In this document: positions 1 to 7,131 of the stretch, piece by piece
Numbering within the stretch: position 1 is the stretch's first letter
Layout: every line of letters starts with the position of its first letter
Assembly: GCA_004151065.3 (NCBI GenBank)
Contig: NWUY0300026490.1
Coordinates: forward strand, 26,942-38,619
Reading direction: 5' to 3'
DNA from: Larix sibirica
Lineage: Eukaryota > Streptophyta > Pinopsida > Pinales > Pinaceae
DNA length: 11,678 nt
Made by a program: the position numbers and the translations under genes
Notes under the pieces: model-generated
What the model saw: the letters and a program-made list of their open reading frames with translations, nothing else
Told to the model about the DNA's origin: nothing
Databases searched by the model: none

Positions 1-1
1 T

Positions 2-55
2 TTCCTTCGCCCTGGTGACCTCATAGCCCAACTTCGAGGTGGTGTCTACAGCTAA
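2..55 (+). other. Possible end of a host exon (weak)
   Basis: The first 110 or so bases are clearly richer in G+C than the rest of the window. Frame 2 reads 17 codons, ending PGDLIAQLRGGVYS before TAA at 53-55. The DNA after it is A+T-rich, as a plant 3' UTR would be. A terminal exon cut by the window edge would look like this, but 17 codons without a stop is not statistically remarkable and I do not recognise the peptide family. It may equally be repeat-derived. What is seen is the frame and the composition step; a host exon is inference only. Confidence 0.13.
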
Positions 56-354
56 TACCTATAGTTGCATGGAAAATCGCTCTTACATGGCCAGTTGCTT
101 GGATCTTCTTGTTAAAAGATAACTATTTTCTTTGTATATGAATGTAGAATGATTTTACTTTCTTCAAGTGAAGAATATGCTTGATTATGCATGATGTGTG
201 TGTGTGTGGACGGAGTTTTATTTTCGTTGTGTTTTGCATTCACAAAATTGCTTATGCATTTCTTATTTAAGAATTGGTATTATGGCCTATGGGGCGAAAT
301 TTATAAGCTTGAATTTGTAAATACCCCCTCCTATGGTCAGAATGATGGATGGGG
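56..354. other. No gene seen; short TG microsatellite
   Basis: About 300 bases without a supported gene. A (TG)7 run lies at 195-208. An open frame from 191 to 415 on the plus strand starts inside this microsatellite and runs through the antisense of a LINE fragment, so I do not treat it as coding. Confidence 0.5.
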
Positions 355-531
355 AGGTGACACAAGACTTTTAACATCCTTAATCACTTTGAGCAGATCT
401 TCCTCCAATAACTGATATAACCAATAAAGAACTTGATTGTCTGTGCATCTGGTCCTAAGATCTTGTCTTTTTTGAACGACGTCAAAATTGTCTACAAGTC
501 ATTTGTAAGGATCCTTAGCCCCTTAAATTCA
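355..531 (-). pseudogene. LINE reverse transcriptase fragment (finger/palm block)
   Basis: Read on the minus strand, 426-464 gives KILGPDAQTIKFF, which matches the GPDGWTxxFF block at the start of the LINE (non-LTR) reverse transcriptase domain. The preceding TSFKKDK is the usual lead-in to this block. After FFIGY the reading shifts by one base, and LLEEDLLKVIKDVKSLV continues the same homology, so one frameshift is visible. A stop lies between NDL and TIL upstream. Known of the family: this block precedes the RPISLCN motif, which is not found downstream here, so only about 60 codons of homology survive. It is in the same orientation as the large LINE at 7.1-11 kb but diverged from it (GPDAQT here, GRDGWT there), so it is a separate copy. 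Its upstream edge falls at the end of the gypsy LTR at 533. Confidence 0.72.
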
Positions 532-532
532 A

Positions 533-909
533 TGACAAATAAGTTAAAATCCTTTAATTTTAGAAATAACGTAAATACATCTACATAAGAATGAACACAA
601 AAATATGGAAAGAACCCTTAACACCATCAATTACTCCTTATGGAAAGAATCAATCCATAAGTTATGATTACTACAATACAATAACATCCAACATATCTCA
701 ATACAATTATAATCATGTGTATTTATAAGGGTCTATACCAACTACCCCTTATTATTATATTATTTAGTCTAACTACCTAGTGGGCCTATTTATTACCCAT
801 CAACTACCAACTGGGCTTATTCCATGGCTATGGACACATTACATTCACTATCACCTTGGGTACCTCCCTAGGTACTCCATATTGTCCTTCGTAGGTACAT
901 TACATTCCA
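533..909 (-). repeat. Candidate 3' LTR of the gypsy element (TG...CA, 377 bp)
   Basis: On the minus strand the sequence immediately after the purine run starts TGGAATGTAATG at 909 and can be closed at ...TTTGTCA (533). A TATAAATA box lies at 727-720, about 180 bases into the LTR, as expected for an RNA polymerase II promoter at the U3/R boundary. The lower edge is chosen because LINE homology begins directly beyond it. No second LTR copy was found to define the ends by comparison, so both boundaries are inferred, the 533 end less securely than the 909 end. Plus-strand frames across it are not coding. Confidence 0.45.
720..727 (-). promoter_or_regulatory. TATA box of the LTR promoter
   Basis: Minus strand TATAAATA, inside CCTTATAAATACACATG, located within the candidate LTR. 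Position and sequence fit an LTR promoter. In a region this A+T-rich, such an octamer could also occur by chance. Confidence 0.4.
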
Positions 910-918
910 CCTCCCCTT
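910..918 (-). other. Polypurine tract (plus-strand primer site)
   Basis: Minus strand AAGGGGAGG directly precedes the TG that would start the 3' LTR. A short G-rich purine run abutting TG is the standard plus-strand priming site of LTR retrotransposons. The peptide reading just upstream (HVLRTKI, with a stop) resembles the ragged C-terminal end of gypsy polyproteins near the tract, a weak match. Confidence 0.5.
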
Positions 919-1377
919 CATATTTTCGTCCTCAAAACATGGGAAGAATCCTTATAATATGATCTACTAAGAAATATAGTCAATTGGTACCATGCATGAG
1001 CATCCATCCATCCTAGTGAAATGTTGACATGAGGTCCAACTATGTCTTTGCCACCTCAATCTTGATTCTGATTGCTCTTTGGTTCCACTTCATTGTTACG
1101 CTACTTTGATACTTCCAGGCATTAATCTTAGTCTTCCATATGCATCCATACTAGGTGCATTTTTAGTCTGGTACTAGTCCATAATAAGTTTTTTGATGGT
1201 CACCACCTTTCCTTGATAAATGTTGTTTCTTCGGGTGGTGTGGGTGGCAATATACAAAAAACTTAACTATTGGCTCTTTGGACTTTGGATCTTTAACATG
1301 TAGTTCATTTGGCTCATGTGGCTCCTTAGATACTTCTTCATTTTTATTCCCTTCTCAAATATTTTCTCCATGTGCTT
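919..1377 (-). other. Gypsy interior without identifiable domain
   Basis: This stretch lies between the protease relic and the polypurine tract. Minus-strand frames contain Glu/Lys/Pro-rich runs with frequent frame changes and stops, such as NEEVSKEPHEPNELHVKDPK, ending near 1250. None of the RT, RNase H or integrase hallmarks (YxDD, HHCC, DDE) was found. It is either post-protease linker plus deletion scar, or family-specific sequence. Plus-strand open frames here are shadows. Confidence 0.45.
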
Positions 1378-1904
1378 CTATAGGCTCTTATTATATTTCA
1401 ACCTCAAACTCTTCATATGATGTGTGCATATGTACTGCAATAATTTTACCTGCAAGGTCTTCTTCATGTGTTCCCTTGGGTCCTTCTTGTTTAGTAAGAG
1501 AAATATCATGCAATGTAATTTTTTTTTCTTATACCAAAGCTTCATAAGCATATTTTGCACATTAACATTAATTGTACCCATTGAGTCCATCCAAGGATAT
1601 CCCAAACAAATATCCACATCATCCACATCTATAGCATGGAAAAATTGAATCCAACACATAGTTATCCATAGTAACCTTCAAATCATTATAAAATTGAACA
1701 TTCTCACTCTCAACTTGGGTTCTTTGAATATGCTTTGTGGGGACTTGCAATATTTTACGCAAATTAACATTGATGAAATTATCTTTGCTACTATGGTTTA
1801 TACAAATAATGACATTTTAATACAAAATACATCCATAAACCTTAATAGGATTTTTTTGCATGAAAATAAACCCTTATGTATCCCATTATCCTTATTCACC
1901 ACTT
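1378..1904 (-). pseudogene. Gypsy aspartic protease (retropepsin) relic, catalytic motif lost
   Basis: The minus strand from about 1804 reads INHSSKDNFINVNLRKILQV, then QVESENVQFYNDLKVTMDNY. After a frameshift near 1635 it continues AIDVDDVDICLGYPWMDSMG and LMKLWYKKKK. The layout is that of a plant gypsy protease: active-site loop followed by NFI, then the later ILGxxWL-type hydrophobic-Gly motif seen here as CLGYPWM, then a KKKK lead-out. Known of the family: the catalytic triplet is Asp-Ser/Thr-Gly. Here it reads Asn-His-Ser (codons at 1790-1798), so the enzyme could not work even if the frame were intact. Two of the three changes are G-to-A on the minus strand, which suits decay of a methylated silent copy. 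Upstream of the triplet, stops and frame changes are dense. Sure of a protease relic, less sure of its subfamily. Confidence 0.65.
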
Positions 1905-1972
1905 GACACCACCTATCTATCATATTCTTTATCTGAAAGTTTGAACATCTGCTTAGTGTCAAGTGAATGCCA

Positions 1973-2122
1973 TCATATGGCAACATCATTTCTTCGATTA
2001 ATAACTGCAACTAATCTCCAAAGAGTGTGACATTTTGACTTCATATCATTTATGTATTCTTCAATACTAGGGCCATCATACTTTCTTGTAAACAACATCT
2101 TGCTTGGAAGCAAATCCACAAC
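1973..2122 (-). pseudogene. Gag-like fragment of the gypsy element
   Basis: The minus strand is open for 49 codons, beginning VVDLLPSKMLFTRKYDGPSI, continuing EEYINDMKSKCHTLWRL, and stopping at TGA 1973-1975. The helical, charged character and the phrase IEEYIxxMKxK resemble the gag (capsid) part of plant LTR elements, and the position just upstream of the protease is right for gag. No CCHC zinc knuckle is seen between it and the protease. Similarity to a named gag family is my impression and needs a profile search. Confidence 0.4.
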
Positions 2123-3163
2123 CAAAATTATGGTTTTGAATAAAATCACTTACTTTTCAATGTAGTTACTTTGTGACTAGGTTTTGAGGAAACGATTATG
2201 CAAGGGATGTAGCATACTTGATCAAGATTAGAAGTGTGTCGAAAAGACCCATATGTATTTATTTATTTTAACTAGTGGGCACATTACTCCCTACTGGATA
2301 TTATAGCGCGCTGACAAAATTTATAAATTCCTTCTAGATGCAAACATGTAGGAATTTCGTTGGTTAACTATAGAGGCTATGGTTTGCAAGGTCCTTAGGA
2401 TGGAGGAATGTCAATTGATATTCTCTAATATACTTTAGGGTTTCCAACAATAGTAATTAATTAATGCACAATCTAGCGAACCCATAAAATTAATGTATCA
2501 TACATTATGATAGCATAACCATATAAATACCAAAACTAACCATCCCAATAATGTTCCTACCCCTTTCATTTATAGGAATAAAATAGAACCTTTTCATTTT
2601 CCACAATATTATTTACTATTTATATGAGAGTGACACACAAGGGCCACACTTTCTCACAATAATAAATACTCTACAAAAACATATTACAATAATATTCCTC
2701 ACATGCCACATATCAACATCTCTCCACTTTTCTCAATTTATTTCCAATAATTTCATAGTTTTCCACTTGGAGGCTCAATCCCCTTAATTTTCCAAAACAA
2801 TAATGCAAATATTACAATTAAATACAAAATATACCTTTTATTAAGAAATAACACAATATGGATGCACCAACCTATTCCCATGGTCCCCAAGGTGATTTTC
2901 CTAGGCCATCTAAGATTTTGTAATGCATCAAAGGTTAAACAAGTTTGTCATGTTTTCTAAGAATCACCAAGTCCCATCCTAAGGTAAACTTGAGGCTTTG
3001 TTTTCTCCATGAAGTTACATCATAAGAACAAAATGATTTAGCAACCCCATAATCATGAGATTATGCTTTGTGAGATATTAATATCATTACAATATAAATA
3101 TACATCAAATATAAAACCAAGGTGCAATATCCATATTATATATAGTATTAGTCCTCTGCTACA
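2123..3163. other. A+T-rich stretch, no gene seen
   Basis: About 1 kb with stops in all frames and no recognised domain. It may contain a remnant of the missing 5' LTR at about 2246-2281 (short matches to the 3' LTR: CATATGTATTTAT against CATGTGTATTTAT, and CTAGTGGGC in both). A small hairpin lies at 3048-3065 (CATAATC, loop ATGA, GATTATG). Otherwise I see nothing in it. Confidence 0.5.
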
Positions 3164-3537
3164 TAAATCAAAATCCCATAATGGATTGGTCATGTGCCAC
3201 AAAACAAGCCAAAATCATATCCTATCAAACATAACATAAGTGTTTGTTTCCATTGTGCATTGAGCCAAACTTATATCCTATTAAACATAGCATAAGGGTT
3301 TTGGGGTACTGTGTATTAAGCCAATACTAAGAATACAAACTAAAATTGAATTAAACCAAAATCCCATGATGGATTGGTCATGTTCCACACATCAAGCCAA
3401 AATAATATCATGTCAAACATAACATAAGTGTTTGTTGTCGTTGTGCATTAAGCCAAACTTATATCCTACTAAACATAACATAAGGGTTTTGGGGCACTAT
3501 GTATTAAGTCAATACTAAGGATACAAACTAAAATTGA
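3164..3537 (+). repeat. Nested tandem repeat: 2 x 188 bp, built on a 56-bp unit
   Basis: Two adjacent copies (3164-3351 and 3352-3537) align without gaps; I count about 17 differences over 181 compared bases, roughly 90% identity. Inside each copy is an older duplication with starts at GCCAA: in copy 1 at 3208, 3264 and 3320, that is 56, 56 and 76 bp spacing. The two 56-bp units agree at about 42 of 56 positions. So a 56-bp duplication came first, then the 188-bp block was duplicated. The right edge of copy 2 runs into integrase homology. No coding frame is preserved. Confidence 0.85.
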
Positions 3538-4160
3538 GAGCAATAGGGGTTACAAAGGTAAATATACTAATAAGACATTTGTAAATTATTGTGTTAAATA
3601 TGCAATAAGTTTTCAAATGATTGTATCATGCACATCACAACAAAATGAGGTAGAGGTAGTTGAAATAATGGATATACTTTATTGGGGTTCCTAAGTGTAT
3701 GTTGAAATCAAAAGGATTAAAGGGATTGAATGATTTTTTTGGATGAAGCAATTGTAGGTGTTGCATATATTTTGAATAGGGTTTACAATAGAGCAATAAG
3801 AAACATTACTCTATAGGAAAAACAAAGAGGTAGAAAACTTACAATTACTTAGTTTAGGGTATTTGGTAGTGTATGTTTGGAATATATACCTAATGATAAA
3901 AGAGATAATATTTAACATACAAACATGAAATGCATCTTTGTTAGGCATATTGAGGAACAACATAAAAGTTGTAAGATCCAAAGTTAAATGATGTGTTTGT
4001 ATGTGCAGATGTGAAGTTTGAAGAAGATTCATATCCTTATGATCCTCATACTTATGCAAATAGCCCCTCATTTGATTTGATTGATTGTATTATTGATGAT
4101 TATTTGCTTACTTCTCATGAGGATTATAATCCTAATAATGATTATCTTTTTCTCATTTAG
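3533..4160 (+). pseudogene. Ty1/copia integrase relic
   Basis: Plus-strand frames give, in order: NRGYKGKYTNKTFVNYCVKY (the GGEY...F..YC block around the second catalytic Asp), TSQQNEVEVVEIMD (the QQNGVxERxNR block), DEAIVGVAYILNRVYNRAIR (the AYxxNR block), GRKLTITxFRVFGSVC (the RVFGCxC block), then MKCIFVRHIEE (the KCIFLGY block). After a frameshift near 3970 it reads KLNDVFVCADVKFEEDSYPY to a stop at 4158-4160, matching the segment that follows the copia integrase. About 180 residues are traceable, with several in-frame stops. The Asp of the second catalytic position reads Asn (ESNRG), so the enzyme is dead. Copia RT should follow but does not; protease and the N-terminal zinc finger are also missing. 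No LTR was found. Confidence 0.8.
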
Positions 4161-4724
4161 ATTCTAGTGTTGAGTTGTTTTCTTTCCTCTTCTGGTATTG
4201 TTGTTTATGGGTATTTCATCTTCAAGTAATTATGGTATTTATGTTGATAAGTTTCTAATATTGGCTCTAATGAAACAACACTACAAGGTTTTATAAAATA
4301 TACCACCCAAATTACAACCCAAATTGTCACATGTTGAGGCTTCAACTAACCCCCAAGACCCAAATTACAACCCAAGTTGTCACATGTTGAGACTTCAACT
4401 AACTCCAAGTTTAAAAACTTAGGAACCTTCATTTATATTTTAAACAAAATTCATCAATGAACTTTGCTCTCTCTTTTTTCCTTTTTTTGTTTCTTGAATT
4501 TTATTAGGTTGGTATCATGAAAGGAATGGTTGCACATATTTTTGCACTCATGTTAGTTTCATACCCAAATGCATTGTGAGCTCGATTCCTCTTCATGCTT
4601 CACCTTTTAATTTTCCTTTGTATTGTATGATTTGATTAATTTAGTGAAATACCTCAACTAAATGTGTACTAAGTAGTGTCATTATGATATGCCTAAATGT
4701 GTACTAACGAACTTTCAAGTATAA
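4161..4724. other. No gene seen; contains a 53-bp tandem duplication
   Basis: A+T-rich sequence directly after the copia relic, with no RT or LTR hallmark. The only structure is the duplication listed at 4304-4409. TTGGTATCATGA at 4509-4520 partly resembles the initiator-tRNA primer site TGGTATCA, but an octamer like this is expected by chance and no LTR end precedes it. Confidence 0.45.
4304..4409 (+). repeat. Tandem duplication, period 53 bp
   Basis: ACCCAAATTACAACCCAA...GTCACATGTTGAG..TTCAACTAAC occurs twice, with the second copy offset by exactly 53 bases and only a few substitutions. Within the unit CCCAAATT itself recurs. The copies are adjacent and similar, so the event is fairly recent. 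No reading frame is shared by the two copies because 53 is not a multiple of 3. Confidence 0.85.
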
Positions 4725-4785
4725 CCAAACCAAGCAAAACAAAAAACAAAAATAAATAAAAATAAAAACAAACAAACAAAAACAC
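4725..4785 (+). repeat. A/C-rich low-complexity tract
   Basis: Almost pure A with scattered C and T (AAAC and AAAT runs). It might be an old poly(A)-like tail or simple repeat. It creates long open frames on both strands that I regard as compositional artefacts. Confidence 0.6.
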
Positions 4786-4794
4786 TAATTTTTA

Positions 4795-4902
4795 AAATTA
4801 ATGTGGAATTTGAAAAAAAATTGCAAAATGGATTTAAAATTTTGCATGAAATTAATGTGGAATTTGAAAGAATATTGCAAAATGGATTTAACGTTTTGGA
4901 TG
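4795..4902 (+). repeat. Tandem duplication, period 54 bp (18 codons)
   Basis: AAATTAATGTGGAATTTGAA...TTGCAAAATGGATTTAA..GTTTTG is repeated with an exact 54-base offset and few differences. Because 54 is a multiple of 3, the plus frame reads INVEFEKKLQNGFKILHE followed by INVEFERILQNGFNVLDA, and the frame stays open from 4725 to a stop at about 4968. There is no ATG at a sensible place and the start lies in low-complexity DNA, so I do not call a gene. The minus strand is also open here, a by-product of the same repeat. Confidence 0.8.
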
Positions 4903-5424
4903 CACCACCATGTTTGTTTGGTAATGAAATTTTTTTATGCTCATCTAATTGTGAATACAATATAGATTAAAGCATTCGTTATTTGATACCAAGAAAACTA
5001 AAGTGCAATTAAGTATAAAGAATCAAATTTTAATGCACATAAATTCATAAGTTTATAGTGCATTCATGTCTCAATAACTTTTAAAACTTGAGAGTTCATA
5101 ATGAATGTGAGATTGTTCTAAAAATAGAGCGTTTGAATGACTCTTTTTAAATTACATTTCAAATCAATCAGTAACTTTTAATTGGCGAGTTAGTATTTGA
5201 GTTGAAGGAAATCTATTTATAGTTCACAAATTTAAGTTCATATGTTATAAAAGAATATGCACGCACTTATACTCTGATTTGATGCATTGCATTTCACAAT
5301 GGAGAGAGTTCATGCAACCATGCCATCGTATATGCATACTTGACTTACTTTCCAAGCATTTAACCTTGCAAATCAAGCAAAGCTCGTTATGAGTTTGGAA
5401 GGGATGGTTTTACCAATGCGTTTG
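4903..5424. other. No gene seen
   Basis: About 520 bases of A+T-rich sequence without any domain, repeat or RNA gene that I can support. Confidence 0.5.
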
Positions 5425-5526
5425 AGCAATATTTATACCATTCTTGTTGAAGTTTAGTTTCTTAATATGGAGCTGAACAATATTTATACCATTATTGTTA
5501 AGTTTTAGTTTCTTAATATGGAGCTA
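5425..5526 (+). repeat. Tandem duplication, period 51 bp
   Basis: CAATATTTATACCATT.TTGTT and TTAGTTTCTTAATATGGAGCT recur with an exact 51-base offset (first C at 5427, second at 5478), with only a handful of differences. The copies are adjacent. This is the fourth short tandem duplication between 3.2 and 5.5 kb with a period of 51-56 bp. Confidence 0.85.
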
Positions 5527-6020
5527 AAACCATGTAATTTTCGTGCATTTTTTGCAACTCAAGGACTGAAATTTTTTTTTTAAGGTTTTTTTGAGAAGAG
5601 TGGAGAGATGGCATGGAGAAATGGAGGAATATGAAACATAGACACATGAATTGGAATCCAAAACCAATGAAGGAGTCTTCCTCTTTCAAACTTGAAGCAT
5701 GCAAATTCATGGAAAGATGAAAGGAAAATGATATTTTCTAGAAAAATATTTGGAAGAGAAAAAATAACCCAAGTTTATGTAATTCAATCAAGTGACTAAG
5801 AATTGAAAACGTATGTATCCAAAGAACCACTACAAGCCACATTCAAAGCGATGAAGAATTATTTTCATCCAAAGTGTGAAGGAAAGAGCATACATTCTTA
5901 AGAAGATTTGTCAAACACAATATGTTAAATAGGGACAAATGAAAGACTTAAAAGGGATACAATGTATTATTCTTATTGCAAAATAATGTCAACTCGTTTA
6001 ATCTTTAAATGAGGACAAAT
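5527..6020. other. No gene seen
   Basis: A+T-rich, with a T10 run near 5572-5581. A minus-strand open frame at 5513-5710 is Ser/Phe/Leu-rich and shows no domain; it arises from the purine-rich plus strand. A purine run AAAAGGGATA lies at 5950-5959. Nothing else is seen. Confidence 0.45.
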
Positions 6021-6260
6021 TGTAAATACAAATTACTTTAAAGAAATTATGAGGCCAAGAGTTGTAGAGTCAGAAACTCAAAAGTCAGCAAAATGGAAGG
6101 CCAAAGGTCATTTAATATTTCTATTAAAAATATCTTTGCACCCTTGCAAAGGGTTTCTCTTTGTTCATTGTAAGCTATCTTTGTATGTGAAATAGAGGAC
6201 ATTGTTAACTTGTGCATTATATTTTTGTGAGTTTGATGATGATTGTAAGTTATCCTCGCC
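6021..6260 (+). repeat. LTR-like sequence (tentative)
   Basis: From TGTAAATACA at 6021 the strand has features of a retrotransposon LTR: a TATA-like TATTAAAAATAT at about 6122-6133, then a 7-bp hairpin CTTTGCA/TGCAAAG (6134-6151), followed by a T-rich leader with ATTGTAAGCTATC. No partner LTR, no terminal CA that I can fix, and only a poor purine tract upstream (GAGGACAAAT). The right edge is a guess. It may instead be unrelated intergenic DNA. Confidence 0.28.
6134..6151 (+). other. Hairpin: 7-bp perfect stem, 4-base loop
   Basis: CTTTGCA at 6134-6140, loop CCCT, then TGCAAAG at 6145-6151. It lies just after a TATA-like stretch, where LTR transcripts often begin, but function is not shown. 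Confidence 0.5.
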
Positions 6261-6710
6261 ATTCTTCATTTACTTGAAAATTTCATTTTCAAGGAAATTA
6301 TAAGTTATGATGCATGTGAAGGTGATTTTGTTTATTGTTGATGTTGTGGCATAAAGGGCATTCACTAGACTCTTAATATTCACACTTGCTTACCCTACAC
6401 TATGATACTTTGTTAGACATGACTCTCAAAAAATATAAGCTATCTTCAAGTTCTTAGAGTAAGCTTTGGATTAATGCGCAATGGTGGAGGTAAGTTATTG
6501 TCCAAGCTTTTGCATTCCTTTTCTTGATTTATGTTCAACAGTTTTGATGTGAAGGTGTCTTTTTACTGGTAATTGAGCCTTTGTGCATGTTTAAAATGAC
6601 CTAGTTGGTTCATGTGAAGTTGGGATGGTTGTTAGCTATGTTTTTCATTCACCACTTCCTTGGCTAGTTACTTGAATTAGGTACCTATGGTAGAGGTAAG
6701 CTAGCTTCCA
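6170..6710 (+). repeat. Dispersed degenerate repeat with GTAAGY core
   Basis: TAAG(C/T)TAT or a close variant occurs at 6170, 6245, about 6300, 6435, 6459, 6490 and 6696, seven times in 540 bases, often followed by a C/T-rich stretch with CTTC or CATT. The pair at 6484 and 6690 is longest: ATGGTGGAGGTAAGTTATTG against ATGGTAGAGGTAAGCTAGCT. ATGTGAAGGTG also recurs (about 6314 and 6549). This suggests an old, strongly diverged repeat family. No gene is seen in the region. Confidence 0.45.
6273..6293 (+). other. Perfect inverted repeat: 9-bp stem, 3-base loop
   Basis: CTTGAAAAT, loop TTC, ATTTTCAAG. The stem is perfect, and the next base pair outward is mismatched. The sequence is A+T-rich, so the hairpin is weak in energy. 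No T-run follows that would make it a terminator-like structure. Confidence 0.6.
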
Positions 6711-6775
6711 TTATCTTCATAGCTACCCAATGTTTCATATCATATTGGTTCTATGTAGTGCACATTCATGAGCTC

Positions 6776-6818
6776 AGATATGATAGATAGTTAGATAAGT
6801 TAGATATAGAGATAGATT
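6776..6818 (+). repeat. Imperfect GATA microsatellite
   Basis: A run of GATA, TAGATA and GTTAGATA units, irregular but clearly low complexity. It marks non-coding DNA. Confidence 0.7.
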
Positions 6819-6945
6819 AAATTGTATATTTCATTTTCATATTAGTTACGTTGCACATAAACACACTTAAAGAACATGGGTGAATCAAACCTTAACATGT
6901 AAACATACACTTAAACAAAGAACCAACCAAGGAATCCCTTGGGGA

Positions 6946-6960
6946 TGTGTGTGTGTGTGT
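6946..6960 (+). repeat. (TG)n microsatellite
   Basis: Seven and a half TG units directly before the first copy of the 92-bp duplication. The short inverted pair CCAAGG AATC CCTTGG lies just upstream at about 6927-6942. Confidence 0.85.
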
Positions 6961-7101
6961 ACCCTTCTCCCAAGGAATGCTATTGATGAGGGGGCCATAG
7001 ATTGTGAATATATATATATGTAAGAGACCCTAGGGTTAATTCAATTGGTTTTACCCTCCTCCCAAGCCATGATATTAATGTGGAGGCCATAGATTCACAA
7101 T
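6961..7101 (+). repeat. Diverged direct duplication, offset 92 bp, each copy next to an AT microsatellite
   Basis: ACCCTTCTCCCAAGGAATGC at 6961 and ACCCTCCTCCCAAGCCATGA at 7053 begin 49-base segments that agree at about 80% and both end in GGCCATAGATT...AAT. Copy 1 is followed by an (AT)n run (about 7005-7019), and copy 2 by a CATA/AT run (7111-7131). The duplicated unit therefore seems to include the microsatellite. Confidence 0.75.
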
Positions 7102-7110
7102 TTGATAGGG

Positions 7111-7131
7111 ATACATACATACATATATATA
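7111..7131 (+). repeat. ATAC/AT microsatellite at the LINE 3' end
   Basis: ATACATACATACATATATAT. It lies immediately beyond the presumed 3' terminus of the minus-strand LINE, where a poly(A) tail or a simple repeat derived from the 3' end would be expected. Confidence 0.8.

Larger units (their letters stand above)
533..2122 (-). mobile_element. Degenerate Ty3/gypsy-type LTR element, polymerase region absent
   Basis: Minus-strand order is gag-like piece (2122-1973), aspartic protease relic (1904-1378), a non-coding interior (about 1377-919), polypurine tract (918-910) and candidate 3' LTR (909-533). Reverse transcriptase, RNase H and integrase, which normally add about 2.5 kb between protease and 3' LTR, are missing. 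Either the element suffered a large internal deletion or it belongs to a non-autonomous family carrying only gag and protease. The interior 1000-1377 reads as Glu/Lys/Pro-rich peptide with many frame changes (EPHEP, KEPIV), like a linker after protease. A clear 5' LTR and primer-binding site are not found. Family placement rests on protease style and gene order; copia elements carry a different protease. Confidence 0.6.

Noticed and set aside
1278-1906. Plus-strand frames of 70-89 codons
   Set aside because: They are antisense to the gypsy protease, which carries recognisable motifs on the minus strand.
3811-4071. Minus-strand frame of 86 codons
   Set aside because: It is antisense to the copia integrase relic, which has clear family motifs on the plus strand.
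4509-4520. TGGTATCA, like the initiator-tRNA primer-binding site of copia elements
   Set aside because: Only eight bases match, expected by chance in a window this long, and no LTR end lies before it. It also follows the integrase rather than preceding gag.
4715-4960. Minus-strand frame with a repeated NPFCN..SNSTLI peptide
   Set aside because: The repeated peptide is a by-product of the 54-bp tandem duplication and an A-rich tract; the plus strand is open across the same bases.
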